Positions 1-12,889 of a stretch of 64,000 bases of DNA are shown piece after piece. Each line of letters opens with the position of its first letter. Positions within the stretch are counted from its first letter, which is position 1. A program made the position numbers and the translations under genes. Under the pieces are notes generated by a model. The model made no database searches, was not told the origin of the DNA, and saw only the letters and a program-made list of their open reading frames with translations. Source of the DNA: Pachypanchax playfairii (lineage: Eukaryota > Chordata > Actinopteri > Cyprinodontiformes > Aplocheilidae); assembly GCA_006937955.1 (NCBI GenBank), contig SSNP01000137.1, positions 719,129 to 783,128 on the forward strand, given 5' to 3'.

Positions 1-164
1 CTGTCACACAGAGAGGCAGTGTTCAAGAGTCTCAATGTCCTTGAATGAGTCTTGAGCAGCAGATCTAGAATTTGGCCAAAAACTGGCTTATACTCACTCT
101 TGTGGTAGAAAAAAGTACTACAAGTTTGCAGCACCGTCAAAAATTTAAAAAGAGTTCAATAACT

Positions 165-290
165 TTTTAAAACAAAAATAAATCACATACGGAATTATGG
201 TAAACAAAATGTTATTTAGCTCTATAATTATGATATAACTTTATTTTTAAAAAGCATATGGCTATTGAAAATTCTGCATATATTGTAGTT
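165..290 (+). repeat. Unclassified dispersed repeat, copy 1
   Basis: About 120 bases here align in direct orientation with 25762-25868. Both share a start like AAATAAATCACATA, then GGAATTATG, TTTAGCTCT, ACTTTATTTTTAAAAAGCAT and GAAAATTCT. Similarity stops abruptly on both sides in both copies. No coding potential, terminal repeats or target duplication could be seen, so the class is unknown. Confidence 0.6.
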
Positions 291-1255
291 AAGTTAAAAC
301 TCAAGTTTTTTTCTTCAGTTTGCGCAAACGTAAATGTGTGCAGTGTCTCACAATTAGAATTAACGCATAATTTGACTTGTCACATAATAAATACAGTGAA
401 ATTTCTTAGACCCTGATATCTGAACTTCGCAGCTCACGAAGAGATAATAATCCAACCCCAACTCTACGAAAAGAAGCCAAACTTTAGGGACACGTGCTGT
501 TTTCCCCCAGATGATGGTGACAGCTGCCACACAGTATCTTCAAAACAACTTGGAGCGGCTGATGCCATCGGCTTTAGACTGTGTCTGATTATGTATGAGT
601 TGTCTATTAGATAGGGATTTGGGGAACATGAGCTATACTGTATATCTGGATATGATCTGAAGACAATCTGTGGGCTTCAAACATAGAGGGAGATGCTGGT
701 TGACGGTGAGGCTTCGCTATCTGAAATGACTGTTTGTTTTCAATTTCACTTTCCAGCTGATTTCCTTAGGTTTGGGGCACAGAGAGGTTATTGCTGACAA
801 AGATGAGCTTGCCAGGATTGAGTCTGTGTGTTTGTGTGACGCATCATTGAAATTAGATTTGTGTTTGTCTGGAATACATCTTGAATGAAGACCTGCATGT
901 GAGCGGAAATGACCTCTATGTTTAACGTATGTTTTTAACTACTTACACATATAATTTGTAAGGTTATATCGAAATCAGTTTTATGTTAAGTTGATATAAG
1001 AGTTCACCTATTTGGACACACAAAAACCCAAAACAAGGATCCACTCAGGTGCCACTAAGAAAAGTCAAAACTAAAAAAAATAATTATAAAAAAATAAATA
1101 AATATACAAAATGGATTGGCAAAATATTCAAATTATAAAGGGAGGTTAAACTGACTACATACGCAGGTTCTTGGAGTTTGTTTGATCAAGAGCAATAGTG
1201 AGTGTTTCATATTAGAGAGGAACTGATGTAAAGAAACAGTTTTTATGAAGTGAGT
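291..1255. other. Non-coding stretch, nothing recognised
   Basis: AT-rich sequence without a plausible exon or repeat that I can name. Short open frames here are no longer than expected by chance. Confidence 0.5.
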
Positions 1256-1500
1256 TTCTGTGGATGTTTTAAAGTACAGCTCTTCTTTCACCTCCCTTTC
1301 CTACGGTGTGCATCAGGGTTGTGTATTCAGGCCTCTACTGTTTCTGCAGTTTTTGCCACTTTTCAGCACATTTCAAGTACTTTTAAAGATGTTTTCTACT
1401 CTTTATATGCAGATGACAGTTAGTTGTATATTGTTTTTAAACCCCAAGAGTTATCTAAGATACAGATATTGCTTAGGTGTGTAGATTACATTAAAAACAG
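1256..1500 (+). pseudogene. Decayed L2-like LINE reverse transcriptase fragment
   Basis: Two overlapping frames together carry reverse-transcriptase motifs. GVHQGCVFRPLLF begins near 1305 and corresponds to the conserved GVPQGSVLGPLLF block. YADD, the catalytic box, lies at 1406-1417, followed by a QLYI-like segment and IVFKPQELSKIQ. A frame change separates the two blocks and a stop follows YADDS, so it cannot be functional. In life the protein would copy LINE RNA into DNA at the target site. The motif wording resembles fish L2-type elements (known family pattern). It may belong with the thumb-region fragment at 2631-2960. Confidence 0.75.
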
Positions 1501-2084
1501 AACTGCTTGTCATGAATTCAATCCGATCAGGTCATGCTGTTTTGTTTCATTTCTCTCTCATTTTGCAACCATGTCTTGCTACATCATCATAACTCATACT
1601 GTTCAACTGTGCCTCACAGTATTTATGCTGTGCCCTCTTCTTATCGCCCGATTGTCTGCTTGCCTTGTCACAGTGATCCAGTATTCTGTCTTTAGGTTCT
1701 GATTCTCATCTAAGGATTTTGAAATTAGGATTTGGGATTACTTGTGTATTACCGACCTGCCTGCCTGTCCTGACCATGTCTCACGTTCTCTCCTTTCATC
1801 AAGTCATTGTTTTCCTATTTGCTCACTGAGGTTCTGACCATTGACTGTTGCGCTCAGGATCTCTTAGAGATCAATGGACTAGTGGTTCCTTTACAAAAAC
1901 AATCAAAAACACATAAATTCAAACTGGCCTTTATATAATTCCTTTTGTTCTGTTTTTCACTTTATACTTTTGTCTGACTTGTTTTATTGTACGTTGTTTG
2001 TTGTACTATGTTGTTTTCATCTTGTAAGACTGTATACATTATCTTTCTTCTTCTGGTGGATCATAGTTTGCAGTTCAAGGAAGG
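1501..2084. other. Unassigned sequence between LINE fragments
   Basis: Pyrimidine-rich sequence with no convincing protein similarity. The 1890-2040 part, with ACATAAATTCAAACTGGCC followed by T-rich DNA, faintly resembles the end of an L2-type LINE, but I cannot support a boundary. Confidence 0.35.
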
Positions 2085-2630
2085 TTGCTCTAAAAATAAT
2101 TTCCAGGGTGGGCAGAGTTCACAGACATCTTCTTGGCTTGCCTCAATGTCCTGGAGGTGTACAGCTCTTGCAGGCAGACTGCAGCCAATTACATTCTCAG
2201 GCAAATCTGATGACCCGTTGCAGTCTCTCTATGTCTCATGCCATAGAACCAGCATACCAGAATGCAATAGAGGTGGTAAGGTCTTGTTCAACAATGGATA
2301 TAGGATTGAACTACCACTGATTTTCCAGGTTGAGCTTCTTCAGCTGAGTGTGGATACACATTCTCTGCTTTGGTTTTTGAAAGGATGGCTGTTTCTTAGC
2401 TCCCACTTTAGGTCATGGGAAATGATGGTCTCCAGAAAGAGTCATAGATGAGTTATTAATGAGGAGTCCACACTCCTCTCTACTGTTTTACCTTTAAGAT
2501 CTAGATTGTTGTCCCTGGACTGGGTTACCAGACTGTCAATCTCTATCCTGAGAGGTAGTCTAATCCCATTTGAGATGAGCGCAATATGGATTGTGTCATC
2601 GGCCGTCTTCAGGAGCTTGACAGACTGGTA
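2085..2630 (-). pseudogene. Decayed Rex1/CR1-like LINE reverse transcriptase, 3' part
   Basis: Read on the minus strand, 2630 to about 2590 gives YQSVKLLKTADDTIHI, matching the LLKFADDT catalytic block of Rex1/CR1-type fish LINEs; TADD lies at 2595-2606. Downstream come EIDSLVTQSRDNNL and then LQELYTSRTLRQA with NSAHPGNYF, matching the usual C-terminal region (family knowledge). Several stops and frame changes break it. Its orientation is opposite to the L2-like pieces on both sides, so it is probably an insertion into, or a chance junction with, that older element. Confidence 0.75.
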
Positions 2631-2960
2631 AACAGGCTTGATTATTGTAATTCTTTATTATGTTCAAATGGCGCTGTTAAAGGCCTCCATCTGATCCAAA
2701 ATGCTGCTGCCAGAGTTGTGACGAGAGTTAGAAGGAGAGATCACATTTCTCCTGTTTTAGAAGCACTTCATTGGCTCCCCATGAAATCCAGAATACAATT
2801 TAAAATGTAACTTCCAACACATAAAGTTCTAAACAACCAAGTTCCTTACAAAGCACTTCACTCTCAGACTGCAGATCTACTTGTGGTTCCTAGAGTTTCT
2901 AAAATTAGAATTGGAGGTAGAGCTTTCAGTTATCAGGATCCCTTATTATGCTGAGTCAAG
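2631..2960 (+). pseudogene. L2-like LINE reverse transcriptase, C-terminal fragment
   Basis: From 2637 the frame reads LDYCNSLLCSNG, then LIQNAAARVVTRVRRRDHI and VLEALHWLPMKSRIQFK. This is the conserved thumb region that follows the polymerase core in L2-type fish LINEs. A stop ends the frame at 2808-2810; similarity continues in pieces (HKVLNNQVPYKA-like) to about 2960. Only the 3' half of the coding region is present. It abuts the opposite-strand Rex1-like fragment. Confidence 0.8.
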
Positions 2961-5900
2961 GTTATTGACTAAAGAAGCACATTTATTTTTAATGTGAGTT
3001 AAAGTAAAAACAATCAAACAAATGTTTCTGAAATGTGGCAAATGTAAAACACAGACCTCAGTTGCTAAATTCCAGTAATAATATTTCAAAGACATTCATT
3101 TTTAAAATAAGACAGTTAGTAGAACTGTAGTGATTCATTTTTATTACTTTAATGACTGTTAGTAGTATTTGTATTAATGATTCTTTCACATTGTTAAGTA
3201 TATCCTGTAATTCCCTATATGCACAATGCAGATTTTGTTCATTGAAAACAGACTTCCAGACTATCATTATGTTGTTGTTTTTTATGAAAAAGAAAGACCA
3301 GATTATGAAATCCTCTTTGTGTTTTCTATAAAAACAAAGTTTCTATGTATAGCATGTTAAAACATATTAACAAGTGTTTAATGTAGATGTAAGCGTGAAT
3401 ATAAATGATCATAAGGCAACTTAGGCAACACTTACACTTTAAGTATGACTACTGAAGGTTTATCACATAAAACACACCTGCCAATCTTGTCAAAATATTT
3501 TGAGTACCACTTGTGTTATGCAGCTTTTTTTCACAGACTTTTGCGCCTCCATTACTTTGCACACAGTAACTTCTCTAAAAAAACAATAAAACCTATATGT
3601 TTGATTACAATAGTTTCAAAAAAGAAAATACACATTTCACACTTACAAACAGAAAACCAAAGAAAATACTATGTCCTTATCATGTCAGCCTTTCAGTGAA
3701 CACAGAAACATTGTCACAACGTGAAAATGCTGTTAACAAACCAAGGTAACTATATTATTTAAATGTTTTTATTTGTTGACCTGATGCCCTTTGAGCTGCA
3801 GTTATTGCATCAGTCATCACACAAGTATGGCCACTGCTCTTGATATTTATTCAAAAATTTGATTTGGTGTCACTTGGTCACATGACCTCAAAGCTATTGA
3901 AGAAAAGACCCAAATATTACAGTAAAATGTTACTATGAAATAGTCATTGCACTCAAATTGGAAATAAATTGTTGTGTCTCTTCTTTAGATGTAGTAAGAC
4001 ATTCTAAGATTGACTTCGGAGACATTATATATTTTTTTGTGTACATCATTCGATCAGTAATTTGCTGACGGTCCCTAAGTGACTACACAGATGCGAGCTA
4101 CCCGTAATCTCGCTGTCTGCACCGGGTGAATCTGGTGGGGGGGTTAGTTGACTCGTTATTCTCTGCTTTTCGACAATGATTGACTGAAACTGCTTCATCG
4201 TGTTGTCAGATACGAGTACTGCAGGTGTCGTGCACATTTGCCACAGAACTCACATATCCGCAGCTTTTTGCGAAGTTTAGAGCAGCGAGTCGTACCAATG
4301 TAATTTGATGTCAAATTGCGTACTAGCTACGCAAAATGTGTACAGGTTGGCAGGTCGAGATAAAATATATGAATTTGAGTAAAACTTTAATAACTACAGA
4401 TGACTGAACTATAACTAAAACACATGTTAATGAAAATGCTATGACAAAACTACACACACGAGAGTGTGACATAGAAATTGCATTCTGTTGTTTTTGTGAG
4501 GTATGTGTGTTTATGTGGCTGATGGAGTAGAAAAAGTCAAGTGGCTGCACTGTATTTGAGACTGTGTGTGTGTGAGTTTGTCTGAGCCTGAACATGCTTG
4601 TTGATTTTTGCAACTTAGCTGCTTTGTGTATGTGAAACTGTTTGTATGTGCATGAGCGTGTGAAAGTGCGTGTTCCTCTATCAGTTAGACAAGTCATTAT
4701 TCTTGGCTGACAGCGCTCAGCTCCCGCTCCTCTGCCAGGTAATGAATTCTCCTTCAGATAAAGAAAATAAAAAAAAAATCATCTTTAATTTCTCTGCCTT
4801 GCCGTTGTGTAAACTCTGATTCTTTCCACCTGGGTGCATTAGGTTTGCCGCCCCGCCGCTCACTGCCAGCCACTAGCTCACGACAAGCAGTGAGAGATGA
4901 TGATGGCAAAGCAGATGCTCGGCTGAGGATAAAAGAACCATTGCGAAATATGATGGATAAATGGTTGAAGCTGTGAGTTTGTGCACAGAAACACACAACT
5001 GTGTGCATGTGTTTAGCCTGATACACATGGATGAAATATAAAAGGGCCATGCAGACACGGGTACACAATATATGCTATTTATGCATGTTTGCTGATGAGA
5101 ACTTCTCTACCCATTGTGTTTTTTCCATTAAATTGTTTATAAAATTTCTTTAGTAGGATTTTAACTAATTACCAATCAGAGCTAAGGAGACATCCACCTT
5201 TGTACTAACATTTGTATTAAGGTAGTGAGCTGCTGATGCACACCTGAGCAGAACTTCTCCCCGACGTGTGCTGTGTTTGTTTTATGCCCCATCTGCTCTC
5301 AATCCCTAATCTGCCATTAGAGTTAAACTACACTGGAGCTCTACGGATGCAGAGGCAGGTCAAAAAGAACATTTAGCAGCAGCAAGATGACGCCAGTTCA
5401 TTAGCTGCACAAATGAGAACAATCATCAAAAAAGTTATTAGTGATAATTTACAAATATATCTGCAGCTGAGAACTCCAGGCTACACTTTGGGAAATTAAT
5501 GTTTTAAATTCCAACATTTCTAAAGAGCACAGGCGTGGCTGGACTGCAGTGAGGTTCATGGCTGGTGAGACACTAATTCGTTTGGAGTCAGATTTGCAAT
5601 TGTAAGAACTAATAAGAGAATCTTCTTCACTAAATATTGATTATTGATCATGTTTTAAATCGACTTAGGAATTCCTCAATCTTTCTCTCACACACCAACA
5701 CAAACAGATACAGGAACAGATTTGGACCAGAAAGAACTTTTTTATAACAACAAGAGACAATGAATAAAACTAATTCACCTTCAGTTCTAAACAATTCATA
5801 CTCATTATACCATGGTCTGGGCAAATACTCGATTCTGATTGGCTGCAGGGTGTCTTTTAAAAAGTGTTATAGGACACTTATAAAAAAAAGTTCAGGTCAT

Positions 5901-6472
5901 TTAGTCTGATTGATCTAAATTATTGCCCAGGCTGCTAACTGTGGCAACAGAAACCACACAAGCTACAGCCCCCAGAGTGGCTGTGGGACGGAGACATATC
6001 CAATCGTGTCTGTGATGGGGCGTCACTATGAAAGCTGCCTGCAGGCTTACTGGGCTCCGGCAGTCCATGAGACAAGACCAGAACAACATTTTATCTTCCG
6101 GCAACGTCCCAGTCAACAGAACATGCCGACTTTAGCAACACATTTGGTGCTGAGTGTCAGTTTCGTCTTTGTAGAAGTACAGCAGCAACAAGCACCTACT
6201 GGCTCATATACACCCCCTATAGGTCAGGTAGAATAGTGTCTCCATCACCTTATGACTTCTCTCTGCAGTTTTTTGTTCATTAACAAGAATAATTCTTTTA
6301 AACACCTAAAATAAAAGTTGTGGTGCAAAATAAACCAATCTGTAAACAGAATAAGCTACACAGTTTGTGCAGTTCGTGCATTCAGAGGTGAGGTGAGGCT
6401 TGTTTCTGCCATTTAGTTGATCAAGAAATATGCAAATTCAGCTATTTTTACTCAGGAAAATATAAAAAATTA
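2961..6472. other. Intron-like stretch, mostly unrecognised
   Basis: No exon or complete mobile element was recognised in 3.5 kb. A CpG-richer patch at about 4040-4340 (with a G8 run near 4137) contrasts with its AT-rich surroundings and may be the stump of an old element, but no terminal repeats were found. The open frames around 4323-5068 lie in low-complexity sequence and are not supported as genes. Confidence 0.5.
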
Positions 6473-6476
6473 TTAA

Positions 6477-7029
6477 AGGTACACTATGTAACAATTTTAA
6501 AGGTAAATACTCACACAACAGTTTAATGTCCCACTGATGTTGAAACTAAAGTCACATTGTATCAGACCTTGATCTCCGCCGGCTGGGTGGTCACTAGTTT
6601 TGGTCATTTTTAAAAAGCTAGCCCTGTCCAGAATCATTATTTACACGTCCAGACTTCCTGGTTCCATAACGAATCACATGTGAGTCTGCAAGGCTGCCAA
6701 GTCTTCAACACAAGCAGCTGGAATTTAACAACGAGCAGCAACAAAAAGTAAGAAGCCACCACATCCTTCCAACTGAACAGCCGAGCTGCATGTGATGGGG
6801 CGTTCAAACACACTTAGGAAAACTCAACGCTGAACAAATAGGCCTTCAGATATCCCCAAAAATTGAACAAATACAAGAGAAACTAAACAAGAATCAACAT
6901 CAGAACTGGCAACTCAACAGAAAAATCAGGGAGGGGAGGGGGTGAGTGGCAGAGAACAGACTTTTTTTTTCTACATGAACTGCAGGATTTGGATTTCACG
7001 ACAAGGTCTAATTCTTACATACTGTAGCT
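6477..7029 (+). mobile_element. TTAA-flanked MITE, family B, copy 1
   Basis: The left end is TTAA (6473-6476) followed by AGGTACACTATGTAACAAT. The right end carries the inverted sequence ATTCTTACATACTGTAGCT, followed by CTGA, a decayed TTAA. The whole 553 bp aligns with 28111-28662, differing by scattered substitutions. There is no transposase, so it would need one supplied in trans. Both piggyBac and Kolobok transposases duplicate TTAA; the AG terminus fits piggyBac (usually CCY) poorly. A purine-rich block (GGGAGGGGAGGGGG, near 6929) occurs in both copies. Confidence 0.85.
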
Positions 7030-7033
7030 CTGA

Positions 7034-9174
7034 AGTCAAAGAGAAAATACATTTATAAAACCGAATGTCATTGTTGCTGACATGAATAACAAACTGCATT
7101 TATGTTAAACCTGAGCCAGCAGTTTCAGGTAGCCTTCTATGTCGCCTGCTTTGGCTCCTGGAAGACAGCAGTAAGAAAAGATTTTGTACATTTGACAAAG
7201 AAAGTAATGATTTTCCCAATAACTTTCTCTCTCTCTTTTTGATTATGATACATTTAGAAAACATAATTTTTGAAATTAACTAAAACTTATTCAATATTTT
7301 ATTCTCTGCTTAAACAATAAAGTAATTAAAAACTTTTATGCCACATCTACTCATCAGTTGGGTAAATATAGTCACTAAAATCTCGACATAGTATTAAAAC
7401 ATTCTGCCATCTAACAACATTTGTGTCCTTGAAACAGATTATTGTAAATGTCAAGCAGTTAATTTCAAACTTGTTCTCCATTTGAAAATAGTTGTCAGAA
7501 AATCTGAGCTGAAGAAAAGCCTTTTTTTGACTGTCGTTGCCAATCTACAGTTTTTACAGACCTAATAACACTCATGAAATCCAAAGATTTGCAGTAATTG
7601 TAGAGAACATCTCTTTTCCATGATTTTAATTTGCACTCCTGGGACAAATCACCTGCTGCACACAACTAACCTGAAAACACTAATCCTGCATCGATCGAAT
7701 TTCTCGCTGCTGTGAGCTATAATTTTGTCTTGACATGTGATTTCTCTCCTCTTTTCTTTGCTTTGAGATGTTGGATTTCTGTCTATTTGCTTTTAGAAAT
7801 ATGAAGGACTGTTATATTTAACTGTCTTCGGGATTAAAATGTATTTGATCTCCATTTTATTTTATGAGAGGGCAGTGGAGTGATAAGAATATGCATTGAT
7901 TCCTAAATGTGTTGATTTCTTTGCATCATCATTATTAGTTTTGTTTCCCTGGTGATCAAATTGTGTTTATGCGGTATACTGGATCTATTTTAGAAATAAA
8001 ATACTAATTTTATTTAAAACAATACCATTTCCTACTCAAGAGTAAACCACTGAAAGTGTTTTCAGATCTGCAGATAGTGTTTGTTTTTAAATTGTCTAAT
8101 TTCTAGAAGATGGTGATCACCGGGCTGCTCCTGTTTTCATAACAACATATATTCTCCAATATTTTATCATTGTCTGAGCTGCTAACATTTACATCCCTCA
8201 CCCTCTTATCTCCCCTTTCATCATGTAATCTTCCCCCTTTTCTCATCTACCTTATTTCTTTTTGAAAATCTTACTCTCAGCTCCATCTATTTCTCATTAC
8301 AGAACAATTTATTTCTCTTTATGCCTGTATTGCCTCCACTGTCTCTCTTTCTCTGTTTTTGCTGTCTGTCCTAATCTCCCCTGTCCCTTCCACCATTCTC
8401 ATGTCTTTTCCCTGCCCACCCTCCCAGCTCCTTTTCTCATCTCCCTCTCATCCTCCTCAGTGTAATGCAGGATAAAGACACTGGGATCACATATAGCCAA
8501 GTGGTAATGGTGGCACGCCACTTAAATCCACTCATTTAAGTGCAAATCAGTGTCATTCTGGAGCTGCCGAGCAGATGCTAGTCCATGTCAGCATAACTTG
8601 ATGTGACCACTGCTGCCTTAAACTGTGTGTGTGTGTGTGTGTGTGTGTGCACATTTGGTAACCCCCCTGGATTGTGATAAAAGTACCTGCTCCTTAAATG
8701 CAGAAAACACATAAATTGAAAAGCGATTATGGAGAGAGATTTGCACACATGGCTCTGTTTTCAGCCAGTGTAACATTTATGTCTGAATTTGTGTGCATCA
8801 GAAGATGTGGTTTATGCCCTAAATGCAACAAATAAACAAACATAAAAATGCTATACAAGAAAATTGGTTAATAAAAATTATGCTGATCTCTTGTTGACCC
8901 ACCATGTGCAGAAAAACCTAGTCCACTGTGAATTCAGCAACAGTTGGAAGCAGAGGCCTTGGACACTGGCTTTAGCAACATGGAATGTCAATTCATTGGT
9001 ATGAAAAAAAACAAAAGCTTGTGCAAGAACATGAAGGCACCAACTAGATATAGTTGGGCTTACCTCAACTTGTAGCATGGTTTCCAGCAGAGGAACTGAA
9101 CTCAGTTCTACTGTAGAGTCATCCTGGGTGACTCATTTAATTAAATGAGAAAGTATGTGCAACCATTTGTCTGG
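7034..9174. other. Intron-like stretch with a (GT)n tract
   Basis: No exon recognised. A (GT)13 tract lies at 8624-8649. The segment 8466-8620 is non-repetitive and holds clustered AAGTG/CACTT and TCATTTAAGTGCAAAT-like words, a weak candidate for conserved non-coding DNA. The pyrimidine-rich 8190-8460 looks like low-complexity sequence. Confidence 0.45.
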
Positions 9175-9176
9175 TA

Positions 9177-9418
9177 CTGTATTTGCCGGACTACTAAGAG
9201 CACCTGAATGTAAGCCACACCCACAAACTTTAAAAAGAAAAAGAAATTTGTACATATACAGACTGCACTTGTCTATAAGCTGCTAGTGTCCACGTCATTG
9301 GTCTGATGTGATGAGGCTAAATGTTTTGGCGACAGCTGGTTAGCCTGTAAATATTAGCCACATTTAAGCGTTTAAGCCACAGTGTGAAAAAAGTATCAGC
9401 GTAGCCTGGAAAGTACGG
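9177..9418. mobile_element. Short MITE, TA-flanked
   Basis: The 242-bp segment lies between TA dinucleotides at 9175-9176 and 9419-9420. Its left end reads CTGTATTTGCCGGACT and the inverted right end reads CCGTACTTTCCAGGCT, an imperfect terminal inverted repeat. Words such as GTAAGCCACACCCAC and GAAATTTGTACATAT match a dispersed repeat common in fish (general knowledge). TA flanks suggest the Tc1/mariner superfamily. It has no coding capacity. Confidence 0.7.
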
Positions 9419-9442
9419 TAGTTCAGATTATTCAAGCTTCAG

Positions 9443-9700
9443 ATGGCGCTTTCCAACTGAGGTCAAAACGGGTTGGTACGGATAAGTTCAGACCCGTTCT
9501 GGCGTGTTTCCATTACCTTTTTCAGGGCCGACTTGACCCAATCTTTTATTTTGGATCACTTCTGCCACTTGCTAAACTGAGCATACCCATGCCCCCACCC
9601 ACATCCACATTCCCGAGATGGTAATAGAAACTCAACCATCCCATTCTGAACAGCGCTGACCTGACCTATTCAGTGCAGGGCTACCCCAGTGGAAAAGTGT
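9443..9700. mobile_element. Possible MITE of the CTTTCCA type
   Basis: The left part begins GCGCTTTCCAACTGAGG; the right part, inverted, reads CACTTTTCCACTGGGG, a short imperfect terminal repeat of the type seen in several fish MITEs and at 56382-57018. No target duplication could be defined. It follows the TA-flanked MITE by only 25 bp. Confidence 0.45.
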
Positions 9701-12580
9701 TATTAGAGTCATTGGGTTGAATGCTGGACAGTCTTACTGGAGGACTAGTGTGATGGTGTGACTTAGAGGGGCATGATTAGCCTGCTTGATTTGAAGCCAA
9801 GTGATGTTTGTTGTTGGATATCTGTGCTAGTCATAGATTATCCATAAAAAACAAAACACCATGTAAAAGAATAAGGGTGTCCATGAAGGCCAATTCCAGT
9901 TTTAGCATCTGGTAAGCATGCTCTCTGGATGCCTTTCAAGGGAAGTGGTCCAAACAGATCCCACCAAGAAAAGACCACTTTGCAGACACAACACTTACTT
10001 GCATGTTTATAAGTCAAAGCCAGCCAAGGAATTTCTTTGAGTTCCCTCAGACACAATTAAGGATGTAGCTGGGAAAGTAGTTGGATCTACGGATCAAAAT
10101 TTGAGAAATACACAATGCACAGAAGTCATTTTCACATTTGATCACTGAGGGTCTGAGTTGAGAATCATTATCCACTCCTGTGATATGCTGGAGATACACC
10201 AGAGTGATGGGTGGTAGGTAGGATGGAGAACAGGATGCAAAAACTACATCATGCAACATGCTTGATGTTACAGTTTTCTTAAAGCTTTTCAAAAATGGCT
10301 TATGAAGCTCTCTACTATGTGTAGTGATGACTGTTTGATATGCTGAAATCAATAGCATTTGCACATTTATGTTACTACCAGGTAGCCTGTAGGGAAATCA
10401 CTAAAACTAAGTTTGAAGCTAATGTTTCAAATGCTTTTATTCTTGCATAGAGCCCATATATGCATACAGAACCCCTGGGCTCCACATATTAAGGTAGTTA
10501 AACCTTAGAAATTGAGAACCTGCTTTGAACTTTATAAGGCATACTGTGCTTTTTTATTTAATAATTCATTTGTTTATTTATTTATTCAAAATCAGTACAA
10601 TTTTCTGAGGTCTCACGGATATGTACAGTATTTGCTCTAACTACCATAGACACAAAATATATCAGTTCTTTCCTTAACCATTCATGTTTAACAGTCAATT
10701 TTATGGAGTGGACAAAGTAATTTTGTCTCTTTTTTGTGGGCTCCAAAAAGAAAAAAACCCTGATCCCACCATATCCACCAATTACAAATTTGACACAATT
10801 AACACAATATTTTTTTAAACAGAGCATATATAAAAGAGTATGTACTGTATTACCTAACTGGGAAATTGACACTCAGATGCGATCAAAATCCACATTGTGT
10901 CATATAACCTTCAATTAGACCTGAGTCTGTTGTGATGAACTTGGATCACATTTAGACTGACATGGATTGACATAATTTTTGTCTTCACCTTTGTAGTTTT
11001 AACATCAGTGTCATCATAAAAATACGTTTGTATTGTTCAGCTAAGAGTTGAAAAGGGCGGCATGAAGAAACATTCATACATTTATATTTAACACTAGAGG
11101 AAAGCATGAAACACTTTTTCATTCCATTTCCATTATTAGTTCATGAAAGATATCACCACCACTCATAAAAGATGGAGTTGAACCCGTATTTGTAATAAAT
11201 GTTTTTTTAAAGTTCCTCTTTCAGCATAAATTACAAAAAGCAACTTCAACTTCAGTCTGTGAGATGGTAGAGGCTCTGATCATACTGGCTTGTATGTGAC
11301 CATCTCAGTAGGATTACAGGTGTGCTTGATAGCTCAAAGCATTTGTTTAATCCCGTGTGTAAGCTTTGTTCATTTACTCCTGTCAGTCTTGGCTAAATGT
11401 ACAAATTTATTCAGCATCGACATCTAGTCTTAGTCTTTCATAAATTTTTAGATTTAAAACCAATTTTTCCTAATTTTAGCCAAGACATCTATTTACATTT
11501 TATAGGTAGTTTAGAATTATCTTCCAACCTGTCTTCCTTCTTTTCATGCCTATCTCTCACTCTTGCTAACTTTTGCCCTTTGACTAATTTCTCATCCACT
11601 TTATTTTCAGTCTCCATTAAGCAATACTGTTCCTCCAGCTGTACCTCATCCTCTTCTTCCTTGTTCTCCCCTCATCTTCTCTTCCAGGTGTTTTGCAGGG
11701 ATAAAGAATTGATGAAGCCATCAGCTCTCTGCTCTTGACATTTACAAAAGAACCCTGTAAGTAGCAACTCCCCCATCATCAACAACTATGCACAGGCACC
11801 CCCCTCTCTCTTGTGCTATCTTCCCTAAAGAGATACCTCACTCGTCACTACCCTGACCAGATCATTAAGACCCACTAATTAGCTCTCATTTGTAAAGCCT
11901 ATGTAAATAAAGGACCCATAATGGTTAGGATATCATTCACACTGAGGCATAAACCAGACATTTAGGTGTGTGTGGATGTGTGTACATGTTGTAATTGTGT
12001 GTTTTTTGGAAAACAGAGAACATGAAAAAATCCCCTGTATTATTAGAGAATAGATTAGGGGTCTTAAAAAAGTTTGTCTCCAACAGAGCAAACAAGTGTG
12101 TGTGATTTGTCTGAGAAAGATTATGGAATAAAAGTAAGAAGCCTCAATGAATCATTGTTCCAATATCATGAATGTGTTTACAGATACGTGTGCTGAGGTG
12201 ACAGGGGGTATTAGGAAGTTATTGCCTGTGTCATTAGGGAAGATAAATATAGGGTGTGTGGTGTACAAAGAAGTGTGTGTCTAGAATTTTCTTTCGTTAT
12301 TATTGTTTATCTAGGTATATGCTTGAGACACAAAATAATTGAAAAAGGTTTAATTCAAATATTGGAAGATCTTAGCTCCAAGTTTCCAGTATGAAACAGA
12401 TAACACTATTATTTACCTTTATTTGAAATGGTTATCAACATTATGTCATATTACTCATGATTTTAGAATGGAACCAAGAATGCAGACTGGGGAAATTTCA
12501 AAGATTTCATAGAGAAAAATAAATTGACCTAACTGAACCCAGAACACACAGCACTGGACAATACAGGCAACACAGGAGAA
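9701..12580. other. Intron-like stretch, mostly unrecognised
   Basis: No exon or complete repeat recognised. The segment 11860-12260 is non-repetitive, with CACTAATTAGCTCTCATTTG and other TAAT/ATTA words, and could be conserved non-coding DNA. The minus-strand frame at 9838-10056 was considered as a retroelement remnant but not accepted. Confidence 0.45.
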
Positions 12581-12589
12581 AAACAGAGT

Positions 12590-12790
12590 GTGTGTGTTGG
12601 GGGTGAGTGAATGGGTGAGAAGAAGAGGCAGGGTTACACCTTGTGCAGGTCTCTAGTCCATAACAGGACCATATAGAGATGAACAACCACTCACACATAC
12701 CTAGAGCCAGTTAAGAGTTTCTAAGTAGCCTACTGTAACATGCAGGTTTTTGGTCTATGGGAGGAAGCTGGAGTCCAGAGCTAGAGGTGG
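12590..12790 (-). repeat. tRNA-SINE-like dispersed repeat fragment
   Basis: Diagnostic words are AGGTCTCTAGTCCATAACAGG, AGATGAACAACCACTCACAC and TTTTTGGTCTATGGGAGGAAGC. The same order of words recurs in this window at 37345-37450 and 56165-56350, and in opposite orientation at 26690-26960, where a Pol III B-box-like sequence is visible. It is an old, diverged copy. Confidence 0.65.
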
Positions 12791-12889
12791 CAACAACGAA
12801 AATGTTGAAGTTCTCTTTAAGACTGAACACCTAGAAAAATATACAAGGTGTATTTTTGTCCCAATTTTGATTCATTCCACTTAAAATGG

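Noticed and set aside
9838..10364. Possible Gypsy integrase remnant on the minus strand (SKCCVC and FGPLPL words)
   Set aside because: The resemblance to the C..C and LLQPLPIP region is too weak and discontinuous to call.
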